A model generated the notes under the pieces. The model did not search any database. It had not been told where the DNA came from and saw only the letters and a list, made by a program, of their open reading frames with translations. A stretch of DNA of 64,000 nucleotides from Tolypothrix sp. PCC 7712. GTDB lineage: Bacteria; Cyanobacteriota; Cyanobacteriia; Cyanobacteriales; Nostocaceae. Positions 57,043-64,000 of the stretch are shown here, in pieces. Numbering within the stretch: the first letter of the stretch is position 1; every line of letters begins with the position of its first letter. The stretch is from assembly GCF_025860405.1 (NCBI RefSeq), contig NZ_CP063785.1, forward strand, positions 1,178,001 through 1,242,000. Reading direction: 5' to 3'. The position numbers and the translations under genes were made by a program.

Positions 57043-58326
57043 TCAGTAATTTCGTGAATTAGTAACTATCTGCTGGGCAAAGGCGATCGCCTCTTTTGGT
57101 GTAGAGACTTTTCCCTCAGCTTGGGCGATCGCAATTTCTGTAAGAATTTTCCCAATTAATGGCGAAGGTGAGAGATTTAGTGCTATAATAATCTCCTTCC
57201 CACTCACGATTGGAGAGGGATGAGCGACCAGGTCATCAGGGTTTAGGTAGCGGCTGATCAAAGGAGCGTAAACGCTAAGTGGTTTATCCCTAGACATCGC
57301 CCCTACCAGATTATCACAAGCTAGGGACAACGCTACAGCAGTACTAAATACATTGCCTGCTTCCTGAAAGAAAAAATATTGTTCTCTCAAAGACATATTT
57401 GTGGCTTTTAGCCTCTGGAGAAGTCTCAGGGCTGTAATGACAGAGTGAATTTCAGCACGGCTGTAGGTTAGTTGCAATAGCTCCATTTCCGCAGCTTCGG
57501 GATTGGGGTGGACGAGACAAGCAAGTTTGGCGATACCTAAGTATGTAGTTTTAATGGTGTCGCGGATGTACTCTTGTAATTCCACCCCTAAAGGCTGCCA
57601 ATTTTGTATTATGTAAGCGGCGGCTGTATCAACAGCAGCGATTTTTGCAAAGCTTTCATCTGTAGCGTTTTTAAAGAAAGGTGCTAGTACCCCATCTTCC
57701 CAAGCCATCGCGATCGCTTGCGTACCTTGAGGTATTGCCAACAAATAGCCAACTTCTACCCTGACTCGTTCTGCGGCTACTGTAGTGATGTGTGCAGCTA
57801 AAGTACGAATTGCTTGTTGTGTCGCGGGTTCGATATTAAAACCTAGTTGGGCGGCTTGGCGGTAGGCGCGCATTAATCTTAAGGGATCGTCTTGTAAATT
57901 AGCTGGTGAGATCATGCGTAAAACACGCTTCTGTAAATCAGCTACGCCTTGTAGAGGGTCGATGATTGCTTGGGTATGGGGATCGTAGGCGATCGCATTA
58001 ACTGTAAAATCTCTTCTGTGCAGATCGGTTTCTAAAGAGTCTCCTTCCTGTTGGGCAATATCAACGGTAGCGTTGGGAAATACGACACGAGCAATTTGGC
58101 GTTGGGGATCGAGTAAGACAAAACCAGCTTGATAATGTTGAGCGATCGCCCTTGCTACTTTCACCGCATCAGTAGGGATGACAAAATCTAAATCTAGGTA
58201 TTCACGACTTCTACCTAAAAGCGCATCCCTGACTGCACCACCTACCATATATGCTGGTTGTGGCAGTAATGATAGGCTAAAAGGCCAAGTGTCGGGAGCT
58301 AGGGTAGAAGAAACTGAATTATCCAT
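57043..58326 (-). CDS. cca: CCA tRNA nucleotidyltransferase
   Basis: A 427-residue class II nucleotidyltransferase. YMVGGAVRDALLGRSREYLDLDFVIP carries the GGxVRD motif and the DxD metal site (LDLDF). DLHRRDFTVNAIAYD and DDPLRLMRAYRQAAQLGFNIE follow as motifs C and D. A C-terminal helical domain of about 200 residues completes it. It adds or repairs the 3' CCA of tRNAs (or part of it, if a split pair of CC- and A-adding enzymes exists). The tRNA-Asp gene here lacks an encoded CCA, consistent with need for this enzyme. Divergent from the Ycf34 gene. Confidence 0.9.
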   Translation of the reverse strand: MDNSVSSTLAPDTWPFSLSLLPQPAYMVGGAVRDALLGRSREYLDLDFVIPTDAVKVARAIAQHYQAGFVLLDPQRQIARVVFPNATVDIAQQEGDSLETDLHRRDFTVNAIAYDPHTQAIIDPLQGVADLQKRVLRMISPANLQDDPLRLMRAYRQAAQLGFNIEPATQQAIRTLAAHITTVAAERVRVEVGYLLAIPQGTQAIAMAWEDGVLAPFFKNATDESFAKIAAVDTAAAYIIQNWQPLGVELQEYIRDTIKTTYLGIAKLACLVHPNPEAAEMELLQLTYSRAEIHSVITALRLLQRLKATNMSLREQYFFFQEAGNVFSTAVALSLACDNLVGAMSRDKPLSVYAPLISRYLNPDDLVAHPSPIVSGKEIIIALNLSPSPLIGKILTEIAIAQAEGKVSTPKEAIAFAQQIVTNSRNY

Positions 58327-58413
58327 GTTTAATAAAAATCAACCTAGCAACTAATGAATATAAGTTTGTCTTAAGCTAGATTAACAATAAAGGTTCCTGG
58401 AGTTGGTTCTATT

Positions 58414-58662
58414 ATGTGTATTTGCGTCAACTGCCACTATGTAGACCGATGTTTAACATATCATGCCGTCGAAGCGCAGCACCAACAGCCCCATTTGACC
58501 GAAACACCCACTTTTGATCCTAATGAGCCTTCAATCAATGTCAACATCCGCACAAAAGAGGATGTGATTGAAATGGAATGGGATGTAGTCGGTTGTCTCA
58601 GCTTTAAGCAAGAAACTGGTAAGTGGGCGAAGTTGCGTCCAGGCGAATTAGTACCAACGTAA
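58414..58662 (+). CDS. ycf34: Ycf34-family protein
   Basis: An 82-residue Ycf34 protein. MCICVNCHYVDRCLTYHAVEAQH has the cysteine cluster C2/C4/C7/C13 characteristic of the family, then INVNIRTKEDVIEMEWDVVGCLSF and PGELVPT. The Synechocystis homologue has been reported to bind an iron-sulfur cluster and to be needed for photosynthetic electron transport. Divergent from cca, 87 bp apart, an arrangement common in cyanobacteria. Confidence 0.93.
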   Translation: MCICVNCHYVDRCLTYHAVEAQHQQPHLTETPTFDPNEPSINVNIRTKEDVIEMEWDVVGCLSFKQETGKWAKLRPGELVPT

Positions 58663-59078
58663 TTGGTGCTATGCTCAAATTCAAAAGTTTTGAATCTATA
58701 ACTTTTAGAGTTTTCCATAGTAGCTAGAATCTGAGCAGTATTCAAAATTGAATGATGATAAAAAAGTGTTTTGATATTCTAGCCACCTGCTGCTGTTTAG
58801 TGAGAATTCAAAATTAAAATTTTGTTGACTTTGTCATACTCTTTTTTCTAAAGTTATAAAACATAGCGATTTCAAAAAGAGTCTAGGGTCAAATTTATGG
58901 TAGGGGCGCAAGTTATTGTACCCCTGCTTTTAAGTGTGAATTATCATCACATTTAAAATAATTAGTAAAATAATTGGTTCTATTATTTAAATCTTGACCC
59001 TAAACTCTTGTACAGACGCGATGAATCGCGTCTCTCTGATTCTCCAACTCTTGACCCTTAACCCCAATTAACTTAATT
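58663..59078. other. 416-bp intergenic region with palindromic repeats
   Basis: GACGCGATGAATCGCGTCTC (59014-59033) is a short hairpin of a common cyanobacterial repeat type. TCTTGACCCT repeats flank it. No gene. Confidence 0.45.
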
Positions 59079-59735
59079 TTGACTACTGAATTAGAAAACC
59101 TTGCAGTCACAAAATATGGTTTAGCACTGCACACCACAACCCCTGAATTAGGATTAGCAATTAATAATTTTGCTGGCGATAATCGCTCTCATGTATGGAA
59201 TTTAGGACGTGATTTGTCCAGCTTTGTCCATCAATACTTAGTAGAATTTATTCAGCCACAAACTTGGTCAGATATAGGCTTTTTGGCAGTGGCTAAAGGC
59301 CCTGGTGGTTTTACAGGCACAAGGATTGGTGTAGTTTTAGCACGGACATTAGGACAACAATTAGAGATTCCTGTATTTGCAGTATCTACTTTAGCTGCAG
59401 TTGCTTGGAGTGCAAAAGATAATATTGCTAAAACAGATGCGATCGCAATTCAAATGCCAGCCCAACGAGGTCAAGTTTTTGGCGCTATTTATCAACCTCA
59501 TGCCGATAGCTCAAATCTGACAACATTACTACCAGATAGCGTATTTACACCTGAAGCATGGCAAGAGACTTTAGCAAATTGGCAGACAACTTATCAATTA
59601 ATTGAAGCAAAATCTGCGTTAGCAGCAACAGTCACTAATATTTTGGAACTAGCTGATCTAGACTGGGAACAAGGAAAGCATCCGCATTGGTCTGAGGCTT
59701 TACCCTACTATGGACAGCATCCTGTAGATGTTTAA
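59079..59735 (+). CDS. tsaB: tRNA threonylcarbamoyladenosine biosynthesis protein TsaB
   Basis: A 218-residue ASKHA-fold protein. YGLALHTTTPELGLAINNF at the start and AVAKGPGGFTGTRIGVVLARTLGQQLEIPVFAVSTLAAVAW are hallmarks of TsaB. It partners TsaD and TsaE in making t6A37 in ANN-decoding tRNAs. The start is TTG 59079 (TTG-ACT-ACT-GAA), since no ATG is available upstream in frame. The C-terminus HWSEALPYYGQHPVDV is normal. Near ycf34 on the same strand. Confidence 0.92.
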   Translation: MTTELENLAVTKYGLALHTTTPELGLAINNFAGDNRSHVWNLGRDLSSFVHQYLVEFIQPQTWSDIGFLAVAKGPGGFTGTRIGVVLARTLGQQLEIPVFAVSTLAAVAWSAKDNIAKTDAIAIQMPAQRGQVFGAIYQPHADSSNLTTLLPDSVFTPEAWQETLANWQTTYQLIEAKSALAATVTNILELADLDWEQGKHPHWSEALPYYGQHPVDV

Positions 59736-59828
59736 TGAAAAGTTAGGGTAATACCAATTCAAACAATTTTTGCGACCAATAAATGTTTTGTATTTTCTCT
59801 TTCCCCTTTCCCCTTTAACCTTTTCCCA

Positions 59829-59857
59829 CCTCTTGCAAAAATGCTTTTTGCAAGAGG
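59829..59857. repeat. Palindromic dispersed repeat, copy 2
   Basis: CCTCTTGCAAAAATGC with complement TTTTTGCAAGAGG. Copy 1 is at 38619-38647. Confidence 0.6.
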
Positions 59858-59896
59858 TCTATTGTTTAAATTGGGATAACCGATATTTATCGCTAA

Positions 59897-60067
59897 CTAT
59901 CTCACACCTGATGAGTCAGTATAACTAATAGGAGCTTTTTGCGGTGGTAATGAGTAATATTCCGCTAGTGTAGCTATAGCGAAACATAATGTCAGACTCA
60001 AAACAAAAGTTGTGAAAAACTGCATGATAAAAAATCGGTGCAAAAGCCACTTCATATAATTCATCAT
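59897..60067 (-). CDS. Small membrane protein of unknown function
   Basis: A 56-residue protein from MMNYMKWLLHRFFIMQ. A canonical GGAGG lies seven bases before ATG 60067, strong evidence for translation. One transmembrane helix (FFTTFVLSLTLCFAIATLAEYY), then a short polar tail LPPQKAPISYTDSSGVR. Not recognised. Confidence 0.6.
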   Translation of the reverse strand: MMNYMKWLLHRFFIMQFFTTFVLSLTLCFAIATLAEYYSLPPQKAPISYTDSSGVR

Positions 60068-60103
60068 TGTTAAGCCTCCGGCATTGCACGGGGAAATTAT
60101 CAA

Positions 60104-60626
60104 AAAACTTTTGACAAATTATGTATGAATAAGTAGGTTAGCGATCGCACATGGCTATTTGTAGAAGAGTCAAGGGAAAAGTGTTCTCCTTTCTCCCTAT
60201 AAAATTTTAAATAGTTGGGTTAACTCTAGCCTACTTACTTAACAGTTCAGTGCTTAATTGCTAAACTTAATTTTTACCTTTAACTTCACGGCAATTAACC
60301 CCAACCATCATTGATAAATGAAAGCTAGGAATATTGCACTGAATCTGTATTTATTAGTAGTCTGCACCCAAAAGGTAATTTAAAAATTGGTAATTTATTA
60401 ATTCTATTTTCTGATAAAAAACTACCTAATTGTTATAAATGCACGGAATATCTTAATCTTATAATTCACTCCATATCTATTTATTTCAGCAAATGGCTTT
60501 GCCCTTATGTAGATAGAATTTGGCTTAAGCCAATTTAATTATACATATACAAGCAGATAAAAGCATCTATCTAACGATAGATGCTTTTTATGTAATAAAA
60601 TTTAGAGTAGTTCTAAATTATTTTAG
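60104..60626. other. 523-bp intergenic region with a possible sRNA
   Basis: TATAAT at 60460-60465 and a terminator at 60559-60592 bracket a non-coding stretch (about 60472-60592) containing the stem TTGGCTTAAGCCAA. No gene is otherwise visible. Confidence 0.4.
60559..60592 (+). terminator. Rho-independent terminator of unassigned transcript
   Basis: Stem AAAAGCATCTATC / GATAGATGCTTTT with loop TAAC, T-tract after it. No annotated gene ends just upstream on the plus strand. Confidence 0.7.
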
Positions 60627-60988
60627 GTGAGCGAGTATAAAAGCCATGATTTAACTAATTTATATTTAAGGATAGCAACCAAATTATCTCACATAAATTA
60701 TACCAGTTCCTCATTAATGTTACTTGCTCGGGACGGAGAAGCAAACTATATAATTACAAACATCCAATCATTAAATGCTTCACAGATGTGTAAACATAAA
60801 GGGCAACCGCTTTTACCATCGAGACTGTACACCCAAATTAATAAATAAGAAATATAAACTTTAACATCGGATAGTTCGTAACCAGAGTTTTGTATAATCT
60901 ATTTAAATGTAAAATTTAATACTGTTAATTATTTCTTTTGAGAAACTCCAGTTCTGAAACGGGATATGAGTCATATAAATTTAAATTA

Positions 60989-62872
60989 TTAATAGAACCA
61001 AAACTTGCTAACTGGCCAAGAAAGTTCACAAAGAGTACCCCTAGGAGATAGAGAAACCCGTCGAAATTTACCTTTAAGTTGTCGAGCTAAATTTCTAAAT
61101 TGTTGTGTGCCTCTGCCTTCTTTGTAAGAACTAATAGCTAATGCATCATCTATAATACTTAAAGTGTGCCAGCCTTCAGAGGCAGAACAATTAACTTCCA
61201 GACGGGTGACTCCGGCGGCGTGTTTGCCAACATTACATAATGCTTCTTCTAAAAATCGGCAGAGTCCTCTTTTTTGTTCAATACTCAATCCCTTTTCTTC
61301 GATAGGTTCAAATGTGCGGATTTTAACTTTGATGGTTTTAAAGCAGGGAAAGTCTCGCTCTAAGGTATAACTGTAAACTTGATAAAGAATCTGGTGGATA
61401 GGGTCATGTAAATTGATGACTAATCCTTGTCCTAAATATAAACTTTTATCCTGATTTACAGGTTCTCGCTGCAAGAATTCATAAATTCCCCGCAGATCGT
61501 AATTTAATTTTTCTAGTTCTTTTTCAATTTCAGGTAGTAATTTATCTGTAGGTAAGTTCTGCTCTTTCAAGAGTTTCAGAACTTTAGCCAGAGTTTGTAG
61601 AGGCCCATTATGAATTGTTTCAAATGTGCGTTCAATCATCGTATAATGAGCATTAATTTCTGCTTTTAAAGTTTGTTCGTATTGGTATAAAGCGGTAAGT
61701 CCTAGAGAATTCAATGTATAAATAATTATGGTTGGTGCTAATGGAATCCACCAACCCAAAATTAAAAATATATAAGCTACAAGAACGAGAATAAAGCTAG
61801 CAAAACCAATTGTCACAAGATTGAGCAAAGGTAATTTAGTTAACCTGGCGTGAGCAATTCCTAAAAAACCCCAAGCAATAATCCAAAGATATTCCCATTC
61901 ATCTTGCCAAGTCTTTAACAGGGGTCGAGAATTAAGAACCGCACTGATTAATTGGCTAACAGCATGAGCATGAATTTCTACGCCATAAACTTGGCCTGGG
62001 GGTGCAAATTTTGCCGACGGAATAGCAGAAGTTGTGGTCAAGTCTTTGGCGCTAGGGGCCGTCATGCCAATAATGATAATGCGATCGCGTATCCACTCAG
62101 GCTGGAATTTTCCTGCTTTGATATCACCAAGGGTCACCGTTCTAAATCGTTCTGGGCCACTACGAAAGTTGAGTAATACCTGAAATCCCCCCGCATCGGT
62201 TCGCACATATCCGCCAGAGTTGCTGTAGACGCGAGGTAGCTGGATATTACCAACCCAGATGAGATTGCGATCGCCAACTCTATGTTTTAACTGAATCCCT
62301 TCATTAGCTAAATAAATCTCTGCTAACTTGAGAGATAAGGCAAATTTATATCCTTTCGGTGTAATCGTTCCTAGTAGGCTGCGTCTTAATTTACCATCCG
62401 CATCTGGAATTTGATCTACAAAACCAATTTGTGCGTCAGGTAAATATGGTGGTGGATCGATTGTGACAGGTAATGCTTTTTCAATCCCAATTAAATTTTT
62501 ATGCTGTTTAAATGTGTTTACTAGTTCAGCAGAACCAGGCTCAACTGGTATATCCCTAACAATATCAACGCCAATGGCTCGAGGAGCGTAAGCCTGCAAT
62601 TTTTTTAACAAGCTTGCCATTTCTTGATCTGGGATAGGATATCCAAAATTATGGATATCATCTTCGTTAATACCAACAATTACAATTCGTTCATCTACAG
62701 ATTCCACAGGCCGTAAACGGAGGAAACTATCAAACACTAGCCACTCTAAAGATTGCATTGCACCAGTCAGACGAACAATAATCACCAGACAAAGTACTAC
62801 AATCCCGGGCAGCGTTCCTACACGCCAAATGGAGATTTCCTCTTTGATTCTTCTCCAAATTCCAGGCTGCAT
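60989..62872 (-). CDS. CHASE2-domain sensor histidine kinase
   Basis: A 627-residue membrane sensor. An N-terminal helix (GTLPGIVVLCLVIIVRLTG, ~19-37) leads to a periplasmic CHASE2 domain (~45-320: LEWLVFDSFLRLRP, IVIVGINEDDI, YAPRAIGVDIVRDIP, IRDRIIIIGMTAPSAKDL). Three further helices (~327-395) precede a NarX/HisKA_3-like dimerisation part with H421 (ETIHNGPLQTLAKVL), then a C-terminal ATPase with N-box LEEALCNVGKHA. The ATPase G1 box reads IIDDALAIS, weaker than the usual DxGxG. Next on the same strand is a LuxR-type regulator 477 bp upstream, a likely partner. Signal unknown. Confidence 0.85.
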   Translation of the reverse strand: MQPGIWRRIKEEISIWRVGTLPGIVVLCLVIIVRLTGAMQSLEWLVFDSFLRLRPVESVDERIVIVGINEDDIHNFGYPIPDQEMASLLKKLQAYAPRAIGVDIVRDIPVEPGSAELVNTFKQHKNLIGIEKALPVTIDPPPYLPDAQIGFVDQIPDADGKLRRSLLGTITPKGYKFALSLKLAEIYLANEGIQLKHRVGDRNLIWVGNIQLPRVYSNSGGYVRTDAGGFQVLLNFRSGPERFRTVTLGDIKAGKFQPEWIRDRIIIIGMTAPSAKDLTTTSAIPSAKFAPPGQVYGVEIHAHAVSQLISAVLNSRPLLKTWQDEWEYLWIIAWGFLGIAHARLTKLPLLNLVTIGFASFILVLVAYIFLILGWWIPLAPTIIIYTLNSLGLTALYQYEQTLKAEINAHYTMIERTFETIHNGPLQTLAKVLKLLKEQNLPTDKLLPEIEKELEKLNYDLRGIYEFLQREPVNQDKSLYLGQGLVINLHDPIHQILYQVYSYTLERDFPCFKTIKVKIRTFEPIEEKGLSIEQKRGLCRFLEEALCNVGKHAAGVTRLEVNCSASEGWHTLSIIDDALAISSYKEGRGTQQFRNLARQLKGKFRRVSLSPRGTLCELSWPVSKFWFY

Positions 62873-63349
62873 AAACCAGTTTCCTAGTCTTTAGTTATTA
62901 AATAAAAATCACCGATAATAATTCATCATTATGCAAAAATTAATGATTATTCACAAATACATATTACATTTTCCTGGCTTCAATTTGCTTGTGGTTACAA
63001 ATCAGACCTAAGCAATAGTCAACCTTAAATATCGGGATTTACTCAAATCCTGATTTAATTTTATATCTAAGTGTTGGCCCTGATAGCAATGGGTTTGAGC
63101 TATAGAAGTAAATAGAAAAAAATATTTACATTGAATGCGATCGCCTTTGGCCTTCCCAAAGAGTATTCCTTCAACAAAGGTGCTTACTCTGCGGGAACGC
63201 CAAAGGCTAATGGGAAAGTTTCGTTTTTTTGTATTCGTAATGACATTGTCTCATAAATTATGTGATGAATTTTGCCTTAATACTCGTATCATTACGAACT
63301 AAATATTTCATATTGCACAGAAACAGCACCTACTAAAGCTTGACTATGA
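62873..63349. other. 477-bp gap between the regulator and sensor genes
   Basis: It includes a palindromic unit (63139-63213: GCGATCGCCTTTGGCC to CGCCAAAGGC) of the dispersed HIP1-linked kind. No gene. Confidence 0.45.
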
Positions 63350-64000
63350 TCAATCAATTAACCCTTCATGTCGAGCTTTCATTTCAGTTTGAATGCGGAT
63401 ATTTTTACCTTCTTCTGGGTAAACATCTAAAGCATCTTGTAGCTTATTCCAGTAATGACGCACCATGCGTTCAGACATACACATTCTTTCTGCGATCGTC
63501 TTATCTTGTAACCCTTCTTCAAATGCGAGAGTTAATACCTTCAGCCACTCTGGTTTTACTTCTAAGCCAGAATTGATACCTTTGATATCTTTAGTATGAG
63601 TTAATCCTTGTAATGCCCAATCAACTCTAGTCAACATTTCTTGGGTGGAAAGGCTTTTATCTGCAACAGTAAAGCCACCTTTATGACTATCAATCTCCGG
63701 TCTAATTCTGACTAAAGTTCTAGCATGGGCACTTTGCACAACAATATCTAAATGCGGATAAGATTTCATCAGATTCCTTAGAAGTTGAATTCCTGTATCA
63801 GGACGTGCTGTTGCTCCGGGGTGTTCTGGCATTGATAGATCCATCACTACAAGGTCTGCCTGTGATATCATCATCTGCTCGAGAGCATTCTTAGCATCGA
63901 TAGCAGTAATAAATTTTGCACTAGCATATTTTTTTTTCAGTACATCGACTGTTCCCCCTAAAACTGATTCATGGTCGTCAATCACCAAAATTGTGAGCAA
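63350..64000 (-). CDS. NarL/LuxR-type response regulator (5' end at window edge)
   Basis: At least 216 residues. Receiver domain: ILVIDDHESVLGG, phosphoacceptor aspartate in ADLVVMDLSMPEHPG, then VVQSAHARTLVRI. C-terminal LuxR-like helix-turn-helix: KVLTLAFEEGLQDKTIAERMCMSERMVRHYWNKLQDAL. The receiver has an insertion (EHPGATARPDTGIQLL) between its third strand and helix. The frame reaches base 64000 with TTG, so the true start is at or beyond the edge. Probable partner of the CHASE2 kinase downstream. Confidence 0.88.
   Translation of the reverse strand: MLTILVIDDHESVLGGTVDVLKKKYASAKFITAIDAKNALEQMMISQADLVVMDLSMPEHPGATARPDTGIQLLRNLMKSYPHLDIVVQSAHARTLVRIRPEIDSHKGGFTVADKSLSTQEMLTRVDWALQGLTHTKDIKGINSGLEVKPEWLKVLTLAFEEGLQDKTIAERMCMSERMVRHYWNKLQDALDVYPEEGKNIRIQTEMKARHEGLID

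Noticed and set aside
60627-60848. 73-aa plus-strand frame with GTG start
   Set aside because: No ribosome-binding site, composition like the AT-rich spacer, no motif.

Overview
The window is chromosomal DNA of a filamentous, probably heterocyst-forming cyanobacterium (Nostocales, Calothrix/Tolypothrix/Nostoc-like). The evidence is the frequent HIP1 octamer GCGATCGC, heptameric STRR tandem repeats between genes, an XisI-family gene, Ycf34, a PerR/peroxiredoxin pair, a phytochrome-type response regulator and many two-component and Ser/Thr kinases. Genes are loosely packed. Most are housekeeping or signalling genes separated by 200-900 bp gaps rich in palindromic or tandem repeats.

Layout. 1-9 kb: 3' end of a probable SbcC-type ATPase gene, SRPBCC protein, multi-repeat MscS-related membrane protein, small membrane protein, neutral zinc peptidase, and an 844-aa fusion of cyclic-nucleotide-binding, degenerate sigma-54-type AAA and polyferredoxin membrane domains; then an orphan xisI. 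9.2-10.6 kb: intact IS701-family element (TTAA duplication). 10.7-19.2 kb: triple-repeat exported protein, sucrase/ferredoxin-like protein, ABC exporter, methyltransferase, GNAT. 19.3-25 kb: a translationally coupled signalling operon: a kinase carrying a DXCF-type cyanobacteriochrome GAF domain, an Rcp1-like response regulator, and a REC-PAS-PAS-kinase-REC hybrid. 25-33 kb: small proteins, pheT, and an M16 peptidase pair (one catalytic, one lacking the zinc motif). 33.5-38.5 kb: a candidate 6S RNA beside purK, pentapeptide protein, PerR-like Fur regulator divergent from a type II peroxiredoxin, then glutathione reductase, a peroxide-defence cluster. 39.6-41.5 kb: intact IS1634-family element followed by a 126-bp MITE-like element with a 10-bp target duplication. 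42-50 kb: hypotheticals, recR (apparent ACG start), higBA toxin-antitoxin, ftsH, gltX with a TnpB element directly in front of it. 51-64 kb: tRNA-Asp, two paralogous Ser/Thr kinases, phytase-like esterase, CCA-adding enzyme, Ycf34, tsaB, a CHASE2 sensor kinase and a LuxR-type regulator cut by the window end.

The most interesting signals are the cyanobacteriochrome operon (both chromophore-type cysteines are visible, 28 residues apart), the regulator-polyferredoxin fusion whose AAA domain has lost its Walker and GAFTGA motifs, the small mobile element with a long target duplication, the recR start codon, and the structured RNA beside purK. No CRISPR array, phage or biosynthetic cluster was recognised. 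All family assignments come from reading motifs; no database search was possible.
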